19,210 nt of DNA from NCBI GenBank assembly GCA_009911175.1, contig QXWX01000114.1, positions 1 to 19,210 of the forward strand. Reading direction: 5' to 3'. Positions 13,272-19,210 of the stretch are shown here, piece by piece. Below the pieces are notes generated by a model, which ran no database searches, was not told the DNA's origin, and saw nothing but the letters and a program-made list of their open reading frames with translations. Source of the DNA: Lachnospiraceae bacterium. GTDB taxonomy: Bacteria; Bacillota_A; Clostridia; Lachnospirales; Lachnospiraceae. Position 1 is the first letter of the stretch, and each line of letters begins with the position of its first letter. The position numbers were made by a program, and so were the translations under genes.

Positions 13272-14696
13272 ATGATCCGTAAAAAAGCTTTTGGGATTTT
13301 CGGAGGTTTTCTTGCGGTTATGCTTGTATTTACAATTCTGTCAAGAGCGGCAAGCGGCGCCTCAATGGCAAGGGTGGAGACAGTCAGGATATCGACGGGG
13401 ACGATTGACCATAGGGTGTCTGCAAGCGGCAGGGTAGAGGCAGGAAAAGAGATCGCGGTATATACCGAAGGCGCGCAGCGGGTGGAAGAAATCTTTGTCA
13501 GGGAGGGACAGATGGTAGAAAAAGGGGAAGTGCTTTTTCAGATCAGTCTGTCCGAATTGGAAGAGCAGATTACTGCCGCCCGCCAGGATATGGAAAAGAT
13601 GAGGCTTCAGAACCAGGATATCTTAAACAGCAGAAATCAGGAACAGCAGGATCAGGCAACGGCAAGGAACAGGGCGGCAGAAGATTATGATGCGGCAGTG
13701 CTGAAAGGGGAGCAGTCCATAGCAGAGGCGAAAAGCGCATGGGAGGTGGCAGAAGGGGCTCTTCGGGAGTTCCTTGAGAGCAGTGCTGATGAAAGGTTAT
13801 ATAGTCAGGAGCAAGAGATATCCGGGGAAGGCAGTCTGTCTGGACAGACAGATGACAGTGCCGGAGGTGAGGAATCCGGGGCCGAATGGGAAGTGAGAAA
13901 GTCTGAGTTAGAGCAGGCAGCGGCAGATGCGAAACAGGCATATGACGAGGCGGTTTCATCCAATGATCAGAACATACTGGCAGCGAAGCGGGCGCTGGAG
14001 GATTCATCAAAGGGATTAACTTTAGATAGTACACTAGAGCAGAATGAGATTACCAGACAGCAGGAAGAATTGAAACTGAATAAACTTATAGAGCTTAAGG
14101 CGGCCGAAGGGAAGATTCAGGCGCCTGTTCGGGGAACAGTGACAGAGATTATGATAACGACAGGAGATTTTACCTCTGACCAGACAGCGATCCGCATGGC
14201 AGATGCTTCTGGTGAAAGCTGTCTGACTGTCTCTGTGGACAGGACGGAAGGAGAATTTATAAGTGCAGGAAGCAGCGTGGAAATCAAGGCTTCCGGGAAG
14301 ACAGAGAAGATCTGTGATTATACGGTCACGGATATCGTTGAAAATAAGGAAGACAAAACGCTTCTGGATATAAGGATTCATCTGCCGGGAGGAGTACTGG
14401 AAGCAGGGACATTGGCGGAGGCAGAGATTGTCCGCAAGCCGGAAAACTACGCGGCGACATTGCCTGTGGAGACACTTCATGAGGAAAGGGGCGGTTATTA
14501 CGTATTGGTTTTGGAGGAAGAACAGGGAGTGTTGGGAACAGAACTGGCGGTACGGCGTTTTGATGTGGAAGTACTGGATAAAAACGGCACTGCCGCGGCA
14601 TTGGAAGAAGGGGTATTGTCCGGGGAACAGGAGGTTGTCAGCAGTTCAAACAGGATGCTCCAGGAAGGAGACCGGGTGAGAAAGAAGGAAAAATGA
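13272..14696 (+). CDS. MacA/HlyD-type periplasmic-adaptor-like protein
   Basis: Membrane-anchored adaptor (membrane fusion protein family), 474 aa. An N-terminal helix (about 5-24) precedes the first lipoyl half (EIAVYTEGAQRVEEIFVREG, then MVEKGEVLFQIS). A long alpha-helical hairpin follows (about 95-270) with a Gly/Ser/acid-rich tip, then the second lipoyl half (GKIQAPVRGTVTEIMITTGD) and beta-barrel and membrane-proximal domains to the end. In Gram-positives such proteins work with MacB-like ABC exporters. I take ATG 13272 because AGGTGG (13260-13265) lies 6 nt upstream; GTG 13257 and ATG 13266 are poorly placed. It overlaps the next gene by 4 bp (ATGA), linking it to that MacB/FtsX-like protein. 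Confidence 0.85.
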   Translation: MIRKKAFGIFGGFLAVMLVFTILSRAASGASMARVETVRISTGTIDHRVSASGRVEAGKEIAVYTEGAQRVEEIFVREGQMVEKGEVLFQISLSELEEQITAARQDMEKMRLQNQDILNSRNQEQQDQATARNRAAEDYDAAVLKGEQSIAEAKSAWEVAEGALREFLESSADERLYSQEQEISGEGSLSGQTDDSAGGEESGAEWEVRKSELEQAAADAKQAYDEAVSSNDQNILAAKRALEDSSKGLTLDSTLEQNEITRQQEELKLNKLIELKAAEGKIQAPVRGTVTEIMITTGDFTSDQTAIRMADASGESCLTVSVDRTEGEFISAGSSVEIKASGKTEKICDYTVTDIVENKEDKTLLDIRIHLPGGVLEAGTLAEAEIVRKPENYAATLPVETLHEERGGYYVLVLEEEQGVLGTELAVRRFDVEVLDKNGTAAALEEGVLSGEQEVVSSSNRMLQEGDRVRKKEK

Positions 14697-15853
14697 AGAA
14701 AAGCAGTATGAAAGCATACGGGAAATTTATGGCGAAAATAGCAGTGATTGGGATAGGGATATACCTGTTCTGCCAGTCAGCCGTCTTCTGGGGAGAGTTG
14801 CTGTATAGTAAAAATAAGATCCAGTTTTGTCTGGAACAGTCTATAGACGGCCGGGAAGCGGCAGAGCTTCTGAAGCGGGATGAGGAATTTACGAAGGAAA
14901 GCGGTTACGAAAAGCCAGAAGCAATATCCGGCGTCTGTATCTGGGGAGAGAAAAAACAGGCCGTTCTGGAAAATAAAAATCTTTCAAGAAAAACGGAAGC
15001 AGATGTAATCTTATTCTGCGGAGATATAGAACTGCTGTTTGAGGGCTGCAGGGTACCGGCAACGGATGATATACGGGGCTGCCTGGTAGACGAGCAGACG
15101 GCATGGGAATTGTTTGGGGACAGTCAGGTTACAGGGATGGAGGTTACTTGTGAAGGGATTCCTTACATGATCAGGAAGGTCATTCCTGGGGAGAAGAAAA
15201 TTGCGGTTTTCCCTGCAGGCAGCATGGAAGGACGGACATCAGGCATTCAGGATGGATTGAATTTGGGAGAGGGAGCAGGGGAGGGGAATCAAGAGAAACA
15301 CAGCTGCCTAAGCAGGATTACGGTGTTAAAACCAGCGGCAGTCTCGATGAATGATTTGCAATCGTCACTATACAGCCGGTATGGGATCGCGGCAACACTT
15401 CTTGATTTACAGCTTCTGCGGGGGATAAGTGGATTTTTTGTATTATTGGTTCCGGTTATGGTATGTGTATTTGTCCTCCAGAATTTTTACAAAAGCTATC
15501 AAAAACAACAGGAGTGGATCTGGAAAGCGGTGATGGCTGCAGCAGCGCTGGTTTTGCTCATACTGGCATTGCTTTTTATAAGGCAATGGGTGCAGATTCC
15601 ATATGACCATATCCCGGAAAAATGGTCTGATTTTACCTTTTGGACGGAGTTATGGAAAGAAAAGGCAGATGGTATGGAATACCTGATGAAGATCCAGAAA
15701 TCTATTTTGGATTTAGAGTGGATGAACAGTTTTTTTATGAGCATAATCTGGGGTGTGTTGGCAGGGACATTTTTTGTGGCTGGAATTATACTGCTAAAAC
15801 ATAGTGAGTATAATTTAGAACAGTATATGACAAATCCATCTGATATGGGATAG
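14693..15853 (+). CDS. MacB/FtsX-like membrane protein without an ATPase domain (putative)
   Basis: 386 aa. One N-terminal transmembrane helix (about 14-35) is followed by a roughly 200-residue outside domain and three C-terminal helices (about 243-265, 277-299 and 350-373). This 1+3 topology is that of MacB/FtsX permeases. The outside domain contains GCLVDEQTAWELFGDSQVTG followed by MEVTCEGIPYMIRKVIPG, close to the MacB periplasmic-core pattern of a structural Gly/Phe-Gly turn and a strand pair. Overall similarity is otherwise weak, so the call is by topology plus this motif. Its start overlaps the adaptor's stop, so the two are likely partners. No ATPase is in the operon; the nearest MacB-type ATPase is at 18290 and has its own permease. 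Confidence 0.6.
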   Translation: MKKSSMKAYGKFMAKIAVIGIGIYLFCQSAVFWGELLYSKNKIQFCLEQSIDGREAAELLKRDEEFTKESGYEKPEAISGVCIWGEKKQAVLENKNLSRKTEADVILFCGDIELLFEGCRVPATDDIRGCLVDEQTAWELFGDSQVTGMEVTCEGIPYMIRKVIPGEKKIAVFPAGSMEGRTSGIQDGLNLGEGAGEGNQEKHSCLSRITVLKPAAVSMNDLQSSLYSRYGIAATLLDLQLLRGISGFFVLLVPVMVCVFVLQNFYKSYQKQQEWIWKAVMAAAALVLLILALLFIRQWVQIPYDHIPEKWSDFTFWTELWKEKADGMEYLMKIQKSILDLEWMNSFFMSIIWGVLAGTFFVAGIILLKHSEYNLEQYMTNPSDMG

Positions 15854-16000
15854 AAAAGCTTTTGAAATATGGGGTTCCGGGATTTATTCTATTGGTAAGG
15901 CAGGAACAGCCGTTAAATATTTTGCGGCAGCTCCTATAACCCAAAAGGATGTCGTAGATTTATAACTGCGGCATGACAGATTAAGAATGGAGGAACTCAT
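15854..16000 (+). promoter_or_regulatory. Cold-shock gene promoter and long leader
   Basis: TTGAAA (15862-15867), a 17-bp spacer and TATTCT (15885-15890) could be a promoter, with a leader of about 100 nt before ATG 16001. Long leaders are usual for cold-shock genes, where they act as RNA thermosensors. I see no clear terminator for the preceding operon here, so read-through is possible. The ribosome binding site GGAGG is at 15989-15993. Confidence 0.4.
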
Positions 16001-16207
16001 ATGGAATATGGAACAGTGAAATGGTTTAATGCAAGGAGAGGCTATGGTTTTTTGACAGGGGAAGACGGCAATGATTATTTTGTCCATCACAGCAATATTG
16101 TGATGGATGGCTTCCGGACACTCAGATCAGGGCAGGCCGTAACATATGGAATCGAGAAAGACGATAAGGAAAGAAATATTGCGGTAGACGTAAAATTGGC
16201 AGAATAA
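16001..16207 (+). CDS. Cold-shock-domain protein (CspA family)
   Basis: A 68-aa single-domain RNA/DNA-binding protein of normal Csp length. It opens MEYGTVKWFNARRGYGFL, containing the GTVKWFN signature and RNP1 (RRGYGFL), and continues with RNP2-like DYFVHHSNI. It differs slightly from standard Csp proteins: RGYGFL for KGFGFI and FVHHS for FVHFS. It binds nucleic acid as a chaperone in the cytoplasm. GGAGG lies 7 nt before the ATG, and a strong terminator follows at 16240-16289, so it is probably a single-gene transcript sitting between two larger operons. No functional link to them is evident. Confidence 0.92.
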   Translation: MEYGTVKWFNARRGYGFLTGEDGNDYFVHHSNIVMDGFRTLRSGQAVTYGIEKDDKERNIAVDVKLAE

Positions 16208-16239
16208 TCGGCGGAGGATAAGAAAAACCAGCAGATAAT

Positions 16240-16289
16240 AGAAACACCGACGGGCAGCGGACAGTTCCTTTCCGGGGTGTTTCTTTTTT
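16240..16289 (+). terminator. Rho-independent terminator after the cold-shock gene
   Basis: AGAAACACC (16240-16248) pairs perfectly with GGTGTTTCT (16276-16284), and a run of T follows to 16289. The loop may fold further (CGG/CCG). It ends transcription 33 nt after the cold-shock stop. Confidence 0.85.
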
Positions 16290-16311
16290 GATGTTTCTAA
16301 TATAAACAGGC

Positions 16312-16355
16312 TTCTGTGAGATTTCTGTGACATTTGGGTGATAATATTATATAAT
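16312..16355 (+). promoter_or_regulatory. Promoter with tandem 11-bp operator for the second two-component operon
   Basis: TTCTGTGAGAT (16312-16322) is followed directly by TTCTGTGACAT (16323-16333), a tandem 11-bp repeat with one mismatch. The second copy contains the -35 GTGACA (16327-16332), 17 bp before a perfect TATAAT (16350-16355). A tandem repeat overlapping the -35 box is typical of OmpR-family sites, and the same core recurs before the ATPase at 18290, pointing to the regulator encoded at 16400. Confidence 0.75.
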
Positions 16356-16399
16356 CCGATGGAATCAGGAGAAAAATAATAGTAGGAGAAGGTGAATAT

Positions 16400-17083
16400 A
16401 TGAGGATTTTAGTGGTGGAGGACGACCATCTTTTAAATAGTACACTTTGCTATAATTTATCTGCAGGCGGTTACAAGGTAGATTCAGCAAAGACAAAAGC
16501 AGAAGCAGCGAAATACTGTGAAGAACAGGCGTATGAGCTGGCTGTTTTGGATATCAATCTCCCGGATGGAAACGGATTCACATTATGCCGGGAGTTAAAA
16601 GAAAAGTATCCGGACACTGCCGTTATCTTTCTGACTGCGAATGATATGGAAAGTGACATGTTAAAGGGGTATGAGTTGGGGGCGGATGATTATGTGACAA
16701 AGCCTTTTCATATCAGTGTGTTCCGCAAAAAGGTCTCTGCCCTGCTTGCACGGATACAGAAGCAGGCTGGAGGGGAGACCTATGATGACGGGAATCTGTC
16801 CATTCATTTCTCCGAGATGACGGCGGATTTTTTAGGAGAACCGATTGCTTTTACATCCATGGAATACCGCCTTTTGAAGGTGCTGGTACAGAACCCGCAG
16901 ACGGTCCTGACCCGTCAGGTACTTCTTGAGAAGCTGTGGAATTGCGACCGTAATTTTGTAGATGAGCATGCCCTTACAGTTGCCATCAGCCGTATCCGCA
17001 GCAAGATAGAGCGCAATGGCTCTCAATATATTAAGACTGTTTACGGCATGGGATATATGTGGATTGGGGGACGTATCAAATGA
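16400..17083 (+). CDS. OmpR/PhoB-family response regulator
   Basis: A complete 227-aa regulator. The receiver domain (about 1-115) has acidic residues E7-D8-D9, phospho-acceptor D51 (VLDINLP), T79 and K101 (KPF). The winged-helix DNA-binding domain (about 130-225) runs from the strand ending FLGEPIAFTSMEYRLLKVL to the C-terminal hairpin IKTVYGMGYMW. It is co-transcribed with the kinase, whose start overlaps its stop (ATGA, 17080-17083). A consensus-like promoter with tandem repeats lies 45 nt upstream, suggesting autoregulation. Together with the ATPase and FtsX-type permease downstream, it resembles BceRS-AB-like antimicrobial-peptide response modules. Confidence 0.93.
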   Translation: MRILVVEDDHLLNSTLCYNLSAGGYKVDSAKTKAEAAKYCEEQAYELAVLDINLPDGNGFTLCRELKEKYPDTAVIFLTANDMESDMLKGYELGADDYVTKPFHISVFRKKVSALLARIQKQAGGETYDDGNLSIHFSEMTADFLGEPIAFTSMEYRLLKVLVQNPQTVLTRQVLLEKLWNCDRNFVDEHALTVAISRIRSKIERNGSQYIKTVYGMGYMWIGGRIK

Positions 17084-18120
17084 AGGCAAAAGACATTTCT
17101 ATAAACAAGGCCAGTGCGGTGCTCTTAGGCATTTTCTGTACACTTTCTGCCGCCCTGCTTGCAGGGATTTATCTGCTGACAGGGGAAAAGGCGGTGCTTC
17201 TTGTGGTGCTTCTTTATGTTTTCCTTGTGCTTGTCTGTGTGAGTTTTTTCCTTGCATTGATCCGCCAAAAGCTTCTGCTATTTTCGGACACTCTCTGTCA
17301 GCAGTTAGACCGGATGGCAGAGGGAGAGACAGCACTGATTGAGAGCGAAATGGAAGAAAACCTGTTCTATAAGATTAACCACAGGCTGGTAAGGCTTTAT
17401 GAAATAATGCTGAAAACGCGCGAAAGCATTGCAAAGGAGAGGACTATGCTGAAAGAATTGATTTCTGACATCTCCCACCAGGTTAAAACGCCTATCACGA
17501 ATCTTAAGATGGTAAATATAACAATGCAAAAAGAGCCTATGTCAGAGGAGAAACGCACCAGATTCCTGCTGGATAGCGAGACTGAGCTTGACAAACTGGA
17601 TTTCCTGCTGCAGGCGATGATAAAAACGTCCCGGCTAGAGACAGGCATTATCTCACTGGAGAAGAAAATACAGCCGGTTTATGACACGTTAGCATCGGCG
17701 CTTGGGAGCATCCTGTTTCATGCGGAAAAAAAGCAGATGGAAGTCTCCGTGGATTGTCCAGCTGATTTAAAGGCATATCATGACCGGAAGTGGACAGGCG
17801 AGGCATTGTTTAATATTCTGGATAATGCTGTGAAATACTCGCCAAAGGGCGGCAAAATAGATATCCATGTTGAAGGCCAGGAATTATACCTGAAAATTGA
17901 TATTGCAGATACTGGAAAGGGAATACCTGAAAATCTTCATGGCGCGATTTTCAGACGCTTTTACAGGGAAAATGGTGTGCATGATACCTCAGGGGTTGGA
18001 ATCGGTCTGTATCTGGCACGAGAAATTATTACGATGCAGGGAGGCTATATTAAGGTTGCGTCGGAAGCGGGTAAAGGTTCTGTTTTTTCTGTTTTTCTCC
18101 TGAGAGAGAGGAATGCATAG
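17080..18120 (+). CDS. Sensor histidine kinase with two N-terminal helices
   Basis: 346 aa. Two transmembrane helices (about 11-33 and 38-61) are separated by only a few residues, so there is virtually no extracellular sensor. The phospho-acceptor box is SDISHQVKTPI (H133), followed by the N-box NILDNAVKYSP, G1 DTGKGIPE, an F-box (IFRRFYR) and G2 SGVGIGLYLAREI. This is an intramembrane-sensing layout, usual where an ABC transporter relays the signal, and fits the FtsX-type permease encoded 0.85 kb downstream. The start is ATG 17080, about 9 nt after GGGGG; GTG 17059 is less likely. It phosphorylates the regulator at 16400. All motifs are intact. Confidence 0.92.
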   Translation: MKAKDISINKASAVLLGIFCTLSAALLAGIYLLTGEKAVLLVVLLYVFLVLVCVSFFLALIRQKLLLFSDTLCQQLDRMAEGETALIESEMEENLFYKINHRLVRLYEIMLKTRESIAKERTMLKELISDISHQVKTPITNLKMVNITMQKEPMSEEKRTRFLLDSETELDKLDFLLQAMIKTSRLETGIISLEKKIQPVYDTLASALGSILFHAEKKQMEVSVDCPADLKAYHDRKWTGEALFNILDNAVKYSPKGGKIDIHVEGQELYLKIDIADTGKGIPENLHGAIFRRFYRENGVHDTSGVGIGLYLAREIITMQGGYIKVASEAGKGSVFSVFLLRERNA

Positions 18121-18289
18121 CTGTCTGGACATCTTCATTGGAACTGAAATGTCACCAAATTGTGAGATTTCATAGTCAAATCTTTGAAATTTACCTGTTC
18201 CCGGTGAGATTTCTGAGAGGATTGGCTGTTATGATATGGTCAGGAACGGAAAAAGAAGTTTCCAGAATTATTAGAAAGGATGTGGACAT
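18121..18289 (+). promoter_or_regulatory. Control region of the MacB-type transporter with regulator boxes
   Basis: This 169-bp gap carries two copies of the core GTGAGATTTC found in the 16312-16333 repeat: 18162-18171 (followed by ATAG) and 18204-18213 (followed by TGAGAGG, the closer match). A -10-like TATGAT is at 18230-18235 with no good -35, as expected for an activator-dependent promoter. The regulator at 16400 is the obvious candidate to bind here. Confidence 0.6.
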
Positions 18290-18955
18290 ATGAGCATTTT
18301 ACAGACGACGGATCTTAAAAAATATTATGGCCAGGAGCCGAATATAACAAAAGCGCTGGACGGGATTACCCTTACCATCGGACGAGGAGAATTTGTAGCC
18401 ATTGTCGGGACCTCCGGAAGCGGGAAATCAACCTTATTAAACATGATGGGAGGCCTGGATAATCCGACTTCTGGAAGTATCAGGGTAAAAGGAAAGGAAT
18501 TATCCCAGATGAAAGACGAGCAGCTCACGATTTTCCGCCGGCGCAATATTGGATTTGTTTTTCAGAATTATAACCTGGTTCCGATTCTTAATGTATACGA
18601 GAATATTGTGCTGCCAGTAGAGCTGGATGGTGACACTGTAGATCAGAAATTCATGATGGAAGTGGTGGGACTGCTTGCCCTTGATGACAAGCTGAACAGT
18701 ATGCCGAATAATCTTTCGGGAGGCCAACAGCAACGAGTGGCAATTGCAAGGGCGCTTGTGTCAAAACCTGCAATCATATTGGCGGACGAACCGACTGGAA
18801 ACCTGGACAGCCGGACCAGCAGCGATGTTCTGGGGCTCCTGAAAACTACAAGCTACAAGTTCGACCAGACTCTTGTGATGATTACGCATAATAATGAGAT
18901 TGCCCAGCTGGCTGACCGCATTGTCCGTATTGAGGACGGCAGAATCTCGGAGTAA
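18290..18955 (+). CDS. MacB/BceA-type ABC transporter ATP-binding protein
   Basis: A 221-aa ATPase, the usual size for the MacB/LolD/BceA group. Walker A is GTSGSGKST (40-48, K46); Q-loop Q92 (VFQNYNL); signature LSGGQQQR (142-149); Walker B ILADEPTGNLD (D166-E167); H-loop H200. All catalytic residues are present. The start at 18290 has GAAAGGATG about 8-16 nt upstream. The FtsX-type permease begins 15 nt after its stop. In related modules the pair removes or senses cell-wall-active peptides such as bacitracin or lantibiotics; here the substrate is not known. It is expected to be induced through the repeats at 18162 and 18204. Confidence 0.93.
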   Translation: MSILQTTDLKKYYGQEPNITKALDGITLTIGRGEFVAIVGTSGSGKSTLLNMMGGLDNPTSGSIRVKGKELSQMKDEQLTIFRRRNIGFVFQNYNLVPILNVYENIVLPVELDGDTVDQKFMMEVVGLLALDDKLNSMPNNLSGGQQQRVAIARALVSKPAIILADEPTGNLDSRTSSDVLGLLKTTSYKFDQTLVMITHNNEIAQLADRIVRIEDGRISE

Positions 18956-18970
18956 GGAGGATGGCTGAAA

Positions 18971-19195
18971 ATGAACGATATTTTATTTGGGAACAATAAT
19001 CAGACAATGATGAAAAAAATGGCCCATAAAAGCTTTGCCGCAAATAAAAAGAGAAACATGGTTACGGTAATTGCAATCATCCTGACTACCGTGTTGGTGA
19101 CATCTGTTTTTGGGATCGGTATCAGCTATATGAAAAGCAATGTTAACAACTTAAATATTATTCTTCCTACTAACCACAATATCTTGTATTTTTGA
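18971..19195 (+). pseudogene. FtsX-type ABC permease, truncated at the window's right edge
   Basis: The first ~57 residues match the start of large FtsX-type permeases that follow MacB-type ATPases in Clostridia: MNDILFGNNN, the basic stretch KKMAHKSFAANKKRN and the first helix VIAIILTTVLVTSVFGIGIS. Such proteins are usually several hundred residues longer (about 650-850 aa). Just after YMKS (near 19138) the sequence turns into very AT-rich DNA that reads a short Asn/Ile-rich tail and stops at 19195. AAGGAGG (18954-18960) lies 10 nt upstream of the start. The break could be the end of an inserted element or an assembly junction; only 15 bases remain after the stop, so I cannot tell. Confidence 0.75.
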
Positions 19196-19210
19196 TTTTT
19201 AATCGCAGAT

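Noticed and set aside
13570..14034. Long minus-strand open frame opposite the adaptor gene (and similar ones opposite the lipoprotein and the 386-aa protein).
   Set aside because: They mirror the codon bias of the plus-strand genes, lack ribosome binding sites and give low-complexity Pro/Ser/Leu/His proteins.
15831..15965. A 44-codon plus-strand frame (containing GSGIYSIGKAGTAVKYF) in the gap before the cold-shock gene.
   Set aside because: It has no start codon or ribosome binding site and no domain I recognise. It overlaps a plausible cold-shock promoter and leader, and short open frames arise by chance. A protein search would decide whether it is a gene remnant.
1..19210. CRISPR arrays, tRNA or rRNA genes, insertion sequences with transposase.
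   Set aside because: I found no regularly spaced repeats longer than 11 bp, no cloverleaf-like or rRNA-like sequence, and no transposase or integrase motif in any frame.

Overview
The window reads as accessory chromosome of a Gram-positive, moderate-GC Clostridia, most likely a Lachnospiraceae-type gut anaerobe. Grounds: strong AGGAGG-type ribosome binding sites, ATGA gene overlaps, OmpR-type regulator/kinase pairs coupled to ABC exporters, lantibiotic-immunity transporters, and MalF/G-type permeases with a lipoprotein binding protein. I see no rRNA, tRNA, CRISPR array, transposase or integrase.

Layout. (1) 190-2757, plus: a lantibiotic-immunity ABC transporter (LanF, LanE, LanG types) with a small membrane protein and no lantibiotic biosynthesis genes. 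(2) 2892-5013, plus, visibly AT-richer: a MerR/TipAS-like regulator with a textbook MerR operator, an ABC ATPase whose Walker A lysine is replaced by Glu, and a permease cut short after about four helices. (3) 5083-5844, plus: a RelB/DinJ-type antitoxin followed by a Fic protein that has lost an internal segment, then a 71-bp nested palindrome. (4) 9092-6059, minus: response regulator, BcrA/LanF-type ATPase, permease, histidine kinase. A deletion near 8663-8668 has removed the regulator's DNA-binding domain and the start of the ATPase. (5) 9312-15853, plus: a five-gene operon with a 735-aa lipoprotein (putative propeller-like half plus solute-binding half), two MalF/MalG-type permeases, a MacA/HlyD-type adaptor and a four-helix MacB/FtsX-like membrane protein. 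It has no ATPase gene. (6) 16001-16207: a cold-shock protein with a good terminator. (7) 16400-19195, plus: response regulator, histidine kinase, MacB-type ATPase and an FtsX-type permease truncated at the right edge.

How they work together. At least four loci look like defence against, or sensing of, membrane-active peptides or other antibiotics, each with its own regulator. Short repeats spaced 11 bp, the spacing expected for OmpR-family regulators, sit upstream of the LanFEG operon, in the divergent 9093-9311 region, and upstream of the 16400 regulator; the last motif recurs before the 18290 ATPase.

The most unusual content is the region 5 operon, which combines importer-type and exporter-type parts without an ATPase, and its four-half-site control region. 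Five separate lesions (Walker A K44E, truncated permease, Fic deletion, regulator/ATPase fusion, truncated FtsX) point to an accessory region in decay or, for some, to assembly error. All family assignments come from reading the proteins; no database search was run.
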